DNA of 64,000 nucleotides from CBDBZL01 sp031399025 (GTDB lineage Bacteria > Pseudomonadota > Alphaproteobacteria > Sphingomonadales > Sphingomonadaceae). Under the pieces are notes generated by a model. The model had not been told where the DNA came from, searched no databases, and worked only from the letters and a program-made list of their open reading frames with translations. Location: positions 93,966 to 157,965 of the forward strand of contig JANNOJ010000044.1 in NCBI GenBank assembly GCA_031399025.1, written 5' to 3'. The translations under genes were made by a program, and so were the position numbers. Shown piece after piece: positions 1 to 8,898 of the stretch. Positions within the stretch are counted from its first letter, which is position 1. Each line of letters starts with the position of its first letter.

Positions 1-114
1 TGGAACGTCTTCCGCCTCGAGCATCACGACGCTTGCATGGCCGGCGGCTTCGGCGGCGATGCTGGCCCCGGCGATCCCCGCGCCGATCACCGCGATGTCG
101 AAGGTTTCGCTCAT
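1..114 (-). CDS. FAD-dependent oxidoreductase, N-terminal fragment (cut by window edge)
   Basis: Only the first 38 residues are inside the window; the gene runs off the left edge. They form a Rossmann beta-alpha-beta unit: a hydrophobic strand (FDIAVI), GAGIAG at residues 11-16 matching the GxGxxG dinucleotide motif, and an acidic residue (E33) after the second strand, which in this fold binds the ribose. This pattern is typical of FAD-binding DadA/glycine-oxidase type oxidoreductases, but the substrate cannot be told from this fragment. Its ATG overlaps the TGA of the upstream hydrolase gene (ATGA), so the two are probably translationally coupled in one operon. Confidence 0.8.
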   Translation of the reverse strand, partial: MSETFDIAVIGAGIAGASIAAEAAGHASVVMLEAEDVP

Positions 115-1109
115 CGCGCGTCCCTGCCGACAGGTCGGAGGCGGTCCAGGAAGGCATCGATCGCGGCCAGGGCTGGGTCGCGCACCGCATCGGTCTCGCG
201 CAGGATCTCGTGCCGCGCCTCGAATCCCAGGATCAGGGTTTCGACGTCGGGCAACCGCGCCGCCGCCCGCTCGATCGCGCGGATGCCCACCAGTCGGTCG
301 GCACGGGTCGCCAGCAGGAGGACGGGCAGGTCGACCGCCTCCAACACGCCGGGCCGTTCCAGCGCCCGGATCGAGCGCATCGCGCTGTTCACCCAGCCCC
401 AGCTGCCCGGCCCCATGGCCAGCTCCGGGCGCTCGCGGCGCCACCACAGCTCATCGGCATAGCGCGCTGCATCGTGGGTCAGCAGCGCCTGGCGCGCGCC
501 GGGAAGCAGGCCCGGCTTCTCGTTGTACTTCCATGCCATTCTGCGCGCATCGCCGATGCGGGTCATGACCCGGGCGAGCAGGTGGCGGACGCTTTGCGGC
601 ACGTGCTCGGGGCGTACGTCGAGCATCGGCGCGGACAGGATCAACCCGGCAGGGGGCGGCTGCACGGCCCGCTCCGCGACCGCGCGCAGCACCAGATGGC
701 CGCCCATCGAATGGCCCGCGAGCACCAGCGGCCCACATGCGGCGCGAGGCTGCGCCCACTCGCGCCAGAACCGCGCGAGGTCGTCCACCCACAGCGCGAA
801 ATCATCGATGTGGCCGGTGACGGCATCGCGACCGAACCGGCCCGAGCCCGCCTGGCCGCGCCAGTCGGCCGCGCTCACCCGCCAGCCGCCTCGCCGCCAG
901 TGCTCGAACGTCTCCAGGTATTTCTCGTAGGCATCGCCGCGTCCGGCCATGAACAGGATGGCGCCGCCAGCCGCCGCATCGTCCGGCTCGGACCAATCGA
1001 TTACCCGGATCGCATGGCCATCAGGCGCCTGCCAGCGCCATTCGCGCGCGCCCTCGGGGATGGCCCGGCGCTCGAAGGCGGCGCGGGCTTCGCTGATACC
1101 GGGGGCGAT
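111..1109 (-). CDS. alpha/beta hydrolase, lysophospholipase-like
   Basis: This is an alpha/beta-hydrolase fold esterase or lipase resembling monoacylglycerol lipase/lysophospholipase PldB. Counting from the ATG at 950, the nucleophile is S81 in GHSMG (79-83); the acid lies in the ATRADR segment and the His in FEARHE near the C-terminus. The first conventional start (ATG at 950) would remove the first strand of the fold. The frame stays open and protein-like upstream (ending WRWQAPDGHAIRVIDW and then LFMAGRG), back to a TAA at 1131-1133. That extension contains no ATG, GTG or TTG. A good Shine-Dalgarno (AAGGAG, 1121-1116) sits 6 nt before an in-frame ATC at 1109, giving about 332 residues, so I chose that start. 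The substrate is not known. The gene overlaps the downstream oxidoreductase by 4 nt. Confidence 0.8.
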   Translation of the reverse strand: MAPGISEARAAFERRAIPEGAREWRWQAPDGHAIRVIDWSEPDDAAAGGAILFMAGRGDAYEKYLETFEHWRRGGWRVSAADWRGQAGSGRFGRDAVTGHIDDFALWVDDLARFWREWAQPRAACGPLVLAGHSMGGHLVLRAVAERAVQPPPAGLILSAPMLDVRPEHVPQSVRHLLARVMTRIGDARRMAWKYNEKPGLLPGARQALLTHDAARYADELWWRRERPELAMGPGSWGWVNSAMRSIRALERPGVLEAVDLPVLLLATRADRLVGIRAIERAAARLPDVETLILGFEARHEILRETDAVRDPALAAIDAFLDRLRPVGRDAR

Positions 1110-1194
1110 CGCGATCTCCTTCTCGCATGGTTACCATTTAGTAAGTCCTGATCGCTAGCACTGCCTGCGACGACAGAATCGCAGGACAGCCAGC

Positions 1195-1710
1195 ATGGCC
1201 GAAGACCCGTTTCGCTACGCATTGCTCGCCGCGCTGGCAATCGCACTTCTCGGCGCCGCCTGGACCGATTTGTCGACCCGCCGCATCGCCAACCCGCTCA
1301 ACGCCGCGATCGCGCTTGGCGCGCCGCTGTTCTGGTGGGCGAGCGGTCTTTCGCTGTGGCCCGATATCGCCCAGCAATTGGCCGTCGCCTTGGCCAGCAT
1401 GGCCATCCTCACCGGGCTGTTCGCCATCCGGGCGATGGGCGGCGGTGATGTCAAGCTATTGACCGCGCTCGCCTTGTGGATCGAGCCGTCGCTGTTCCTT
1501 AAACTGCTCATCTTGATGACCCTGCTGGGCGGCGTACTGACGATCGTCGTGGGTGCCTGGCACCTTGCACGCCAACCACATGGCGGGCGGCCAGGCCGGC
1601 TGACCGTACCCTATGGCGTCGCCATCGCGCTCGCCGGCCTTTGCGTGATCGGGCTCGACTACCTGCCGGCCACGAACGCCTGGGCCGCGATCGAGGTAAC
1701 TCCTTCTTAA
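1195..1710 (+). CDS. cpaA: prepilin peptidase CpaA/TadV (A24 family)
   Basis: CpaA is an integral inner-membrane aspartic protease that cleaves the leader peptide of Flp-type pilins and TadE/F pseudopilins. The 171-residue protein is the short A24B form with no N-terminal methylase domain, as usual for Tad systems. The two catalytic aspartates are visible: D25 in WTDLSTRRIANPLN and D85 in the GxGD-type motif MGGGDVKL. About five hydrophobic segments span it. It is the first gene of the tad locus; cpaB follows after 64 bp. No Flp pilin gene lies directly upstream, where one is often found. Confidence 0.95.
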   Translation: MAEDPFRYALLAALAIALLGAAWTDLSTRRIANPLNAAIALGAPLFWWASGLSLWPDIAQQLAVALASMAILTGLFAIRAMGGGDVKLLTALALWIEPSLFLKLLILMTLLGGVLTIVVGAWHLARQPHGGRPGRLTVPYGVAIALAGLCVIGLDYLPATNAWAAIEVTPS

Positions 1711-1774
1711 CCATCCCAGGCTTAGACGCAGTGGGCCGCGCCAGCGGCGATTATTGAAAGGCTCCTGAAGCATC

Positions 1775-2869
1775 ATGGACCGTAGAAAGCTTCTTCTGCT
1801 GGCCGCCTCGCTCATCGTGGCGGTCATCGCCGCGCTCGCCGCCCGCAGCATGTTCGCGGGCGCTGCCACGCCGGCGGCGCAGGCGGCACAACCGCAGGAG
1901 CAGGGTCCCAAGGTGCTGGTCGCCAAGCGCAGCCTGCCGGTCGGGACGCTCATCACCGCCGATGCCGTGGGTTACCAGCTTTGGCCCCGCGAACTGGTGC
2001 AGGACGCCTACTACGTGGACGGCGAGGCCAATGTCGCGCAGCTTCTCGGAACCGTCGTGCGCCATCCCCTGACCGCCGGTGAGCCGGTGACGCAAGGCTC
2101 GCTCGTAGCGCCGGGCGATCGCGGGTTCCTTGCCGCCGCCTTGGGCCCGGGCATGCGGGCGGTGACCATCACCGTCTCGGCCAGCACCGGTGTCGCCGGC
2201 TTCGTCTTTCCGGGCGATCGGGTGGATCTCGTGCTCACCCAGACCGTCGAAGGCGAAGGCCAGTCGCTGAGCGCCTCCGAGACGATCCTGCGCAACCTGC
2301 GTGTCCTCGCGACCGACCAATCGACCCAAAGCACGACCACCGAGACCGGTCAGACCGACGTCCAGGCCTTCAGCATGGTCACCCTCGAGGTGACGCCAAC
2401 CATCGCCGAGAAGATCGCGGTGGCGCAGACCATCGGCACGCTCAGCCTGTCGCTGCGCTCGATCGCCGACAATCAGTCGGAGCTCGAACGCGCCATCGCG
2501 GCAGGCGATGTCGACCTCCCTGACGATGCTACGCGTGCGGAAGAGGAAAAGCTGCTGAACGAGGTGATGCGGCGACCTCAGGACGGCGCGACGACCTACC
2601 AGACCGGCGGCGATGTCTCCCGCTTCCAGCGCCGGACCATGCCGCCTCCGACCCGCGCGCCGGAACCAACCGTGCAGCCTCAGCCAACAATTGTGTACCA
2701 AACGCCCGCCGACCAAACCCCTGTATCCACCGGTCCCACGGTCCGGGTGACCCGCGGGGCAACGACCAGCGTGGAACCGGTCCGCCGCGGCCCGGGTGCG
2801 CTGCTCGACCGCCAGGCCGGCGGCTTGGGCCGCACCGGCGATCTCCTTGGCGGGAACTCACCGCCATGA
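1775..2869 (+). CDS. cpaB: Flp pilus assembly protein CpaB/RcpC
   Basis: CpaB is a periplasmic, inner-membrane-anchored protein of Tad pilus machines that works with the outer-membrane secretin. The 364-residue product has one N-terminal membrane anchor (about residues 5-26), then an SAF-type domain (about 48-110, with AKRSLPVGTLITADAV) followed by the CpaB/RcpC domain. From about residue 290 the C-terminus is rich in Pro, Thr and Gln and looks disordered. A weak Shine-Dalgarno (AAAGG) precedes the ATG. Its TGA overlaps a possible ATG of the next frame at 2866. Confidence 0.93.
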   Translation: MDRRKLLLLAASLIVAVIAALAARSMFAGAATPAAQAAQPQEQGPKVLVAKRSLPVGTLITADAVGYQLWPRELVQDAYYVDGEANVAQLLGTVVRHPLTAGEPVTQGSLVAPGDRGFLAAALGPGMRAVTITVSASTGVAGFVFPGDRVDLVLTQTVEGEGQSLSASETILRNLRVLATDQSTQSTTTETGQTDVQAFSMVTLEVTPTIAEKIAVAQTIGTLSLSLRSIADNQSELERAIAAGDVDLPDDATRAEEEKLLNEVMRRPQDGATTYQTGGDVSRFQRRTMPPPTRAPEPTVQPQPTIVYQTPADQTPVSTGPTVRVTRGATTSVEPVRRGPGALLDRQAGGLGRTGDLLGGNSPP

Positions 2870-2934
2870 GCCACGCCCCCGAACCATCGCCCGTACACCG
2901 AACGCACCCATCAGAACAGATTGAGAGCCCGCGC

Positions 2935-4413
2935 ATGTCACTACGCCTCGCCCGCACCGTGCTTGCCGCTGCCTGCGCCCTGGTTCCCGTCATCCCCATG
3001 CTTGGCGGCGCAGCCCATGCCCAGCTGACCGCGCCGCCGGTAAACCAGCCGGTCGGCGCCGCGCAGACCATCGACCTGTCGATCGGCCGCGGCGAGTTGG
3101 TCACGCTCCCGGCGGCGATCAGCGATATCTTCGTCGCCAGCCAGGGTATCGCCGACGTCCAGGTCAAGTCCACCCACCAGTTGTTCGTTTTCGGCATCGC
3201 CGGCGGTGAGACCACGATCTACGCCAGCAACCCATCGGGCGATGTCGTGTGGTCGGCGAATGTGCGGGTCGGCACGAACCTCTCCAGCGTCGACCAGATG
3301 CTCAAGCTCGCCATGCCCGAGGCCAAGATCAGTGTTGCGACGATGAGCGCCAATACCGTGCTGTTGACCGGCACCGTAGCCGCGCCGGAAGACGCTGCCG
3401 AGGCGGAGCGGCTGGCGCAGGCCTTCATGGGTCCGGACGCGCTGATCGTTTCACGCCTGAAGACGGCAACGCCGCTGCAGGTCATGCTTCGCGTCCGCTT
3501 CGCCGAGGTCAGCCGCTCGCTCGTCAGAGCATTGGGCAGCAATCTGGTCACGCGCGACGAGACGGGCGGGTTCACCTTCGGCCTTTCCCGGGGGGACGCC
3601 GGTAGCATTACCACCGACAGCCAGGGAACCGCCTATGAATTTGCCACCAAAGAGGATTCGACTACCCTGGGCCTCGCCGGCAATATCCTTGGTCTCGATC
3701 TGCTCGGCACGCTCGACGCGGGCGAGACCATGGGGCTGGTGACCACGCTCTCTGAACCCAACCTCACCGCGCTGTCGGGTGAGACCGCCGAATTTCTGGC
3801 GGGCGGCGAATTCCCCATCCCGCTCAGCCAGGGGCTCGGCACGACCACCATCGAATACAAGAACTACGGCGTCAGCCTTGCTTATACGCCCACGGTGCTC
3901 GCCAGCGGCCGGATCTCTATCCGCGTGCGGCCCGAAGTATCAGAACTCTCGTCCCAAAACGCGGTCGTGATCGACGGTTACCAGATTCCTGCGCTGACCA
4001 TCCGCCGGGCCGAAACCACCGTCGAACTCGGCTCAGGCCAGAGCTTCATGATCGCCGGTCTGCTCAGCAACAACGCCACCAGCACGATCGACAAGACCCC
4101 CGGCGCGGGCGACGTCCCGATCCTGGGCAATCTGTTCCGCTCGAGCGATTTCCGCAGAGGGGAGACCGAACTGGTCATCGTGGTCACTCCCTATCTCGTG
4201 ACCCCGGTCCACGATCGTGAGATCAGACTCCCTACGGACGGCTATGCCGTGCCCTCGATGGCCGAGCAACTCCTGCTGAACCGGGAATCGGGAGCGACAT
4301 CAGGTGCCTCCCGCCCGCTGCCCCAGGCCGCCGCGCCAATTCACGACGCCATCGGCATGGGCTCGCCGGTCGCCGGAGATCCAGCCACCCCCGCAACCGT
4401 TGAGGGACAGTGA
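2935..4413 (+). CDS. cpaC: Tad secretin CpaC/RcpA (type II/III secretion system protein family)
   Basis: CpaC forms the outer-membrane ring through which the Flp pilus exits. I chose the ATG at 2935 because it begins a clean signal peptide (MSLRLARTVLAAACALV, cleaved after AHA), giving 492 residues. An ATG at 2866 coupled to cpaB would add 23 polar residues before that signal. After the signal come the N-terminal pilus-specific domain (LGRGELVTL-like start), a BON-like stretch around residues 110-165 and the secretin core. The core has the family hallmarks GGEFPIP, DVPILGNLFRS and ETELVIVVTPYLV. cpaD starts 4 nt before its stop. Confidence 0.94.
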   Translation: MSLRLARTVLAAACALVPVIPMLGGAAHAQLTAPPVNQPVGAAQTIDLSIGRGELVTLPAAISDIFVASQGIADVQVKSTHQLFVFGIAGGETTIYASNPSGDVVWSANVRVGTNLSSVDQMLKLAMPEAKISVATMSANTVLLTGTVAAPEDAAEAERLAQAFMGPDALIVSRLKTATPLQVMLRVRFAEVSRSLVRALGSNLVTRDETGGFTFGLSRGDAGSITTDSQGTAYEFATKEDSTTLGLAGNILGLDLLGTLDAGETMGLVTTLSEPNLTALSGETAEFLAGGEFPIPLSQGLGTTTIEYKNYGVSLAYTPTVLASGRISIRVRPEVSELSSQNAVVIDGYQIPALTIRRAETTVELGSGQSFMIAGLLSNNATSTIDKTPGAGDVPILGNLFRSSDFRRGETELVIVVTPYLVTPVHDREIRLPTDGYAVPSMAEQLLLNRESGATSGASRPLPQAAAPIHDAIGMGSPVAGDPATPATVEGQ

Positions 4414-5054
4414 TGATGATACTCAAATCAACACCCGCCCATGCCATTGCAGTCGCACTTGCCATCTTGCTTGCTGGATGCGGTGCGCCAGGCGCGAACC
4501 CCTCGCTCTACTCAGTGCGCCAGCCGGTGGTCGAACGCACCATTCACACGCTCGAGTTGACGCTTGTCGATGGCGAACTGCCACCCGGGGAACGGGGCAG
4601 GCTCGCCTCCTGGTTTGCAACGCTCGGGCTTGGCTATTCCGACCGCTTGCTCGTTGCGGGAACTCCCCGCGTCGCCGCGGAGGTCGGGGCCATCGCTGCT
4701 GCCCAGGGCGCGTTGGCAAGCAATGCTACGTTGGTATCCGCTATCGATGTCGAGCCGGGCAAGCTTCGCGTTTCGGTCCAGCGCAGTCGGGCTCAAGTGC
4801 CAAACTGCCCCGATTGGTCCGCCAACTCGGCCGCCAACCTCGACAACTCCACCAGCCCCGGCTTCGGCTGCTCGGTCAATGGCAATCTGGCGGCGATGGT
4901 CGCCGATCCCGAGCATTTGCTCGCCGGATCGCAAGCTGTGGGCGAAACCGTCGTGATGAGCGCCAGCAAGGCGATCGCGAGCTATCGCGCGATCGAGCCG
5001 ACCGGCAGCGACGGGCTCAGCAACGTGTCTAGCCAAGGCACCGCAGATGAATAG
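4410..5054 (+). CDS. cpaD: CpaD family pilus assembly lipoprotein
   Basis: CpaD is an outer-membrane lipoprotein of Tad loci thought to act as pilotin or partner of the CpaC secretin. The 214-residue product starts with a lipoprotein signal peptide ending in the lipobox LAGC (acylated C24). It carries the CpaD signature region: VPNCPDWS, then FGCSVNGNLAAMVADPEHLL. Its ATG overlaps the cpaC stop (GTGATG/ATGA context), and its own stop overlaps the start of cpaE by 8 nt, so cpaC, cpaD and cpaE are tightly coupled. Confidence 0.92.
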   Translation: MMMILKSTPAHAIAVALAILLAGCGAPGANPSLYSVRQPVVERTIHTLELTLVDGELPPGERGRLASWFATLGLGYSDRLLVAGTPRVAAEVGAIAAAQGALASNATLVSAIDVEPGKLRVSVQRSRAQVPNCPDWSANSAANLDNSTSPGFGCSVNGNLAAMVADPEHLLAGSQAVGETVVMSASKAIASYRAIEPTGSDGLSNVSSQGTADE

Positions 5055-6345
5055 AACTTTGTCCACTCCGCTGCCAAACGGGCGCGAGCCATTCCTCGCC
5101 TTCGTTGCCGATGACCTGACGCTCGACGTTGTGCAATCGGTCGCACATGAACTCGGCTGGCGGCCCGACGCATGCAAAAAGGGCGGCTTGCGGGCGGCGG
5201 TGCAGGCGCTGTCGGTCGCTACGAGCCCGGCGATAATGATGATCGATCTGTCTGAGGCAGGCGATCCACTGAGCGAAATCGAGAGCCTTGCAGAGGTTTG
5301 CGAACCGGGCACGATCGTTTTCGCTGTCGGCCGGGTCAACGATGTGACGCTCTATCGCGATCTCGTCGCCCGCGGCATCCACGACTACCTTTTGAAACCG
5401 CTTTCGGCGGCGCAATTGCACGATGCACTTGAACGAGCCCGGCAGGCCATGAGCACGCCGCGAGACAAGAGTGACGCGTTGCAAACGCGCCATTTGTCGG
5501 CAGCGGTGGTAGGAACCCGAGGCGGCGTTGGCGCCTCGACCTTGGCGACCTCCATAGCCTTTCTGCTGAGCAGCGAGCACGCACGATCAACAGCCCTGCT
5601 CGACCTCGACGTCCACTTCGGTACCGCGGCGCTGGCGCTTGACCTCGAACCCGGCCGGGCGCTGGCCGACGCGATCGCGGACCCCGCCCGCATCGATGGC
5701 ATGTTCATCGAGCGTGCAATGGTCCGTGCCAGCGAAAAGCTAGCGATAATGTCGGCGGAGGCGCCACTCAGCGCCGGTTTGATGACTGACGGTTCTGCTT
5801 TCCTTCGGCTGGAGCAGGAATTCCGCCAAGCCTTCGAGGCGACCATAATCGATCTGCCGCGCTCGATCATGATCAATTTTCCGCAGTTGCTGGCGGAGCT
5901 GAACACAGTTGTGCTAACCACTGATTTGACCTTGGCATCGGCGCGCGACGCAATCCGCATTTTGTCCTGGCTGAAGGTGAACGCGCCTAAAACGTCAGTC
6001 ATCGTCGTTGCAAACAAAGTACAGCCCGGTTCAGGAGAGATCAGTCCGACTGAATTCTCTGCCGCCATTGAGCGGCCCATCAACTTCGCCATCCCTTACG
6101 ATCACAAGGCTGCCATTCAGGCTGCAAGGCTAGGTCAGACACTCGCCCAAGGGAACCGCCAGAGCAAGGTTATTGTACCGATCGCCGAGCTTGTTCGAGA
6201 GATCGGCAAATCGGAGCTCGCCTTGGGTGAGGCGCAAGAGCGTTCGGTCAAGCCGAAATCCCTGCTTGGCAACTTCGATTTGAAGGCACTTCTTAGCAAG
6301 AAGCAGGTAGTAAAGACCGAACAAGCGGCTCGCCCCGCCGCGTGA
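5047..6345 (+). CDS. cpaE: CpaE/TadZ pilus-localisation ATPase-like protein
   Basis: CpaE/TadZ proteins belong to the ParA/MinD superfamily and position the Tad machine at the cell pole. The 432-residue product has an atypical receiver-like N-terminal domain (about 15-140) and a ParA-like domain from about 150. The deviant Walker A region reads GTRGGVGAST (156-165). Arg replaces the signature lysine of KGGxGK and Ala sits where the second lysine would be, as in several CpaE proteins, so ATP hydrolysis is doubtful. The C-terminal 45 residues are basic and polar. The next gene is tadB after about 50 bp. The cpaF motor ATPase expected here is absent. Confidence 0.9.
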   Translation: MNRTLSTPLPNGREPFLAFVADDLTLDVVQSVAHELGWRPDACKKGGLRAAVQALSVATSPAIMMIDLSEAGDPLSEIESLAEVCEPGTIVFAVGRVNDVTLYRDLVARGIHDYLLKPLSAAQLHDALERARQAMSTPRDKSDALQTRHLSAAVVGTRGGVGASTLATSIAFLLSSEHARSTALLDLDVHFGTAALALDLEPGRALADAIADPARIDGMFIERAMVRASEKLAIMSAEAPLSAGLMTDGSAFLRLEQEFRQAFEATIIDLPRSIMINFPQLLAELNTVVLTTDLTLASARDAIRILSWLKVNAPKTSVIVVANKVQPGSGEISPTEFSAAIERPINFAIPYDHKAAIQAARLGQTLAQGNRQSKVIVPIAELVREIGKSELALGEAQERSVKPKSLLGNFDLKALLSKKQVVKTEQAARPAA

Positions 6346-6394
6346 TCAACTCGGCGGCCTTTCTGCAACGAATCCGCCTTGTCGGAGCGTGGCT

Positions 6395-7363
6395 ATGAGC
6401 ATATCGACGCTGATCCTCGGGGGCGGGCTGGCTGCTCTGATGCTTCTGGGCTACGCCTTTTTCGCGGTACCCGCACCGGCGAAGGCAGGTCAGCGCCGAT
6501 TGGAGGCCGTCCGTCTGCGCCATTCGGAAAGCACCTCAATAAGGGTCGAAAGTCAGCTGCGCAAAGCGATTGCGGCGCGCCGTCCGAAAGCACCTCGCCT
6601 CGCGGGTTCTGGCTCGCAATTGGACGCCCTGGGGCTTCGACTCGAGCGCACCGGAATGGGCTGGAGCCTGTCTCAGTACATCTGGGTCAGTCTTGGATTG
6701 ACGCTCTTCATAGCGTTTGCCGTTTATCTTCGCACCGGCGCGGCCATGCTGGCGCTTGGCTTGGGCATCGTACTCGGCGCGGGTATTCCCCACCTGGTGG
6801 TAGGTCGCCTGGTCAAGCGTCGGCTAGGCGGCTTCACCACCAAATTCCCGGACGCCATCGAATTGCTGGTGCGAGGCTTGCGTTCCGGGCTCCCGGTCGG
6901 CGAAACGCTAAGTATCGTGGGGCGGGAGGTTCCAGGTCCAGTTGGCGCTGAATTCCGCGCGGTCGTGGAGAGAATTAAGATCGGTCGTACCATGGAGGAC
7001 GCGCTGCAGGTGACCGCGGACAAAATGGGAATCCCGGAGTTCCAATTCTTTGTCATCACTCTCGCAATCCAGCGGGAGACCGGTGGAAATCTCGCCGAAA
7101 CCCTTTCTAATCTTGCCGATGTTCTGCGTAAGCGCGCCCAAATGAAACTTAAGATCCGCGCGCTCAGTTCCGAATCCAAAGCCTCGGCACTCATTGTCGG
7201 TGCGCTGCCATTTGTTGTATTTGCAATGATCTGGTGGATCAGCCCTGATTACCTTGCCGGGTTCTTCGCCGATGAACGACTGATCGTTACCGGGCTCGGC
7301 GGCATGCTGTGGATGGTCATCGGCGTTTTCATCATGGCCAAAATGGTCAGCTTCGAGATCTGA
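6395..7363 (+). CDS. tadB: type II secretion F family protein TadB
   Basis: TadB is one of two inner-membrane platform proteins of the Tad pilus and is believed to contact the motor ATPase. The product (322 residues from the ATG at 6395) has two hydrophobic segments near the N-terminus, a T2SSF cytoplasmic domain at about 110-240 (AIELLVRGLRSGLPVGETLS, then QRETGGNLAETLSNLADVLR), and two membrane segments at the C-terminus. A GTG at 6389 is also in frame, but GGAG sits at a better distance from 6395. tadC follows after 19 bp. Confidence 0.92.
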   Translation: MSISTLILGGGLAALMLLGYAFFAVPAPAKAGQRRLEAVRLRHSESTSIRVESQLRKAIAARRPKAPRLAGSGSQLDALGLRLERTGMGWSLSQYIWVSLGLTLFIAFAVYLRTGAAMLALGLGIVLGAGIPHLVVGRLVKRRLGGFTTKFPDAIELLVRGLRSGLPVGETLSIVGREVPGPVGAEFRAVVERIKIGRTMEDALQVTADKMGIPEFQFFVITLAIQRETGGNLAETLSNLADVLRKRAQMKLKIRALSSESKASALIVGALPFVVFAMIWWISPDYLAGFFADERLIVTGLGGMLWMVIGVFIMAKMVSFEI

Positions 7364-7382
7364 CCCGGGAGACGCAGCGAAC

Positions 7383-8384
7383 ATGATCGGATCCGCCTCA
7401 GGGCCAAGCCTGCTCGGCGTCGACGTCGTCCTCCTCGGCACCCTCCTCGCCGGCTTCGCCGCGGCCGCCGTCCTGCTGGCCATTTACGCGGCGCTCACCG
7501 TCCGCGACCCGATGGCGCGCCGAGTGAAGGCGCTCAATGCCCGGCGGGACGAATTGCGGACCGGATTGATCGTCCAGGGCAGCCGCAAGCGCCAGCGGGT
7601 CGTGCGCGCCAGCCAGGCTACCGACCGGGTCAGGAACACGCTGCAATCGATGAAGGTCCTGCAGGAAAGCCAAGTCCGCGCCATCCAGCGAAAGCTCGCG
7701 CATGCCGGCTTTCGCAACAAGGAACTCGCGGTGGTGATCATCTTTGCAAGGATGGTCCTGCCCATCCTGCTCGGATTTATTGGGGTAGTTGCCCTGTACT
7801 GGATCGAAGTTTTTCCGGAATGGAGCAGCTTGCGCCGCTTCCTGGCTTTCGCCGGTCTCGTTATTGCCGGGTATAAAGGTCCGGAAGTGTATCTGAAGAA
7901 CCTGGCAAGCAAGCGCACCAAAGCCATTCAGCGGGGGCTGCCGGACGCACTCGACCTGCTCGTCATCTGTGCCGAGGCGGGCTTGACCATTGATGCCGCC
8001 TTCAATCGCGTTGCGAAGGAACTGGGACGCGCTTTTCCTGAGTTGGGCGAAGAGCTCGCGCTCACTGCAATCGAGTTGTCTTTCCTCACCGAGCGGCGTC
8101 AGGCTTTCGAGAATCTCACCTTCCGCGTCAACCTGGAATCGCTGCGCGGAGTGGTGACCACCATGATCCAGACCGAACGCTACGGAACTCCCCTGTCGTC
8201 GGCATTGCGCGTACTTTCGGCAGAATTCCGCAACGAACGGATGATGCGCGCCGAGGAAAAGGCTGCGCGCCTGCCGGCCATCATGACCGTACCGCTGATC
8301 CTTTTCATCCTGCCCGTGCTGTTCATCGTTATTCTGGGACCGGCCGCCTGCTCAATCATGGACGCATTCGCAGCTCGCGGCTGA
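7383..8384 (+). CDS. tadC: type II secretion F family protein TadC
   Basis: TadC is the second inner-membrane platform protein of the Tad apparatus and the partner of TadB. The 333-residue product has an N-terminal membrane segment (about 13-33), a polar region, two membrane segments at about 120-165, a T2SSF domain (LPDALDLLVICAEAGLTIDA, then MIQTERYGTPLSSALRVLS), and a final membrane segment (IMTVPLILFILPVLFIVIL). It is the last tad gene here. The TPR protein TadD and the pseudopilins TadE/F/G do not follow; instead a MarR gene converges on it after 37 bp. Confidence 0.92.
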   Translation: MIGSASGPSLLGVDVVLLGTLLAGFAAAAVLLAIYAALTVRDPMARRVKALNARRDELRTGLIVQGSRKRQRVVRASQATDRVRNTLQSMKVLQESQVRAIQRKLAHAGFRNKELAVVIIFARMVLPILLGFIGVVALYWIEVFPEWSSLRRFLAFAGLVIAGYKGPEVYLKNLASKRTKAIQRGLPDALDLLVICAEAGLTIDAAFNRVAKELGRAFPELGEELALTAIELSFLTERRQAFENLTFRVNLESLRGVVTTMIQTERYGTPLSSALRVLSAEFRNERMMRAEEKAARLPAIMTVPLILFILPVLFIVILGPAACSIMDAFAARG

Positions 8385-8421
8385 CCAGTGGTGACGCCCC
8401 CACTCGAGGGAAGCAGTCGGT

Positions 8422-8898
8422 TTACTTCAAGCCGAAGTCCCCGCTCAGAGCCTCCGGTTCGAAGTCGTCGAGCCGGGTGCGCACCTTGTCCAGCAACACC
8501 CGGAACTGCTCGAGTTCGCCATTGTCGAAGCACCCGAACATGTGTCGTTCCATCTCGCTGGCCAACGGCATGATCTGCGAATGCACATCCACGCCCTTCA
8601 CCGTAAGCTCCACCAGATGCGATCGACCATCCTGCTCGTTCGGGCGGCGCGTTGCCAATCCGCGATCCGCGAGTACTTTGCACGCCCGATTGACCGCTAC
8701 CTTGTCCATCAGGGTGCGCTTGGTAAGGTCGCGCTGGGTGAGTGGCCCCGCGTCGCCGAGCACCGCCATGACTCGCCACTCGGGAACGCTGAGACCAAAG
8801 CGCACGCGGTATTCTTGGGCAATCCGCCCGCTGACGGCATTCGAGGTCAGCGACAACTGATAGGGCAGGAACTTAGCCAGTGGCATGTTCGGGGTCAT
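8422..8898 (-). CDS. MarR family transcriptional regulator
   Basis: This is a winged helix-turn-helix dimeric repressor of the MarR family. The core runs from EYRVRFGLSVPEWRVMAVLG (start of the DNA-binding domain) through LTQRDLTKRTLMDKVAVNRA (recognition helix) to LATRRPNEQDGRSHLVELT, which is the wing with its usual acidic DGR turn. I chose the ATG at 8898 (158 residues); 8886 is also possible. The frame stays open upstream, but that part is not protein-like. The ligand and target genes are unknown. It converges with tadC, and the 1.1 kb upstream of it holds no recognisable gene. Confidence 0.88.
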   Translation of the reverse strand: MTPNMPLAKFLPYQLSLTSNAVSGRIAQEYRVRFGLSVPEWRVMAVLGDAGPLTQRDLTKRTLMDKVAVNRACKVLADRGLATRRPNEQDGRSHLVELTVKGVDVHSQIMPLASEMERHMFGCFDNGELEQFRVLLDKVRTRLDDFEPEALSGDFGLK

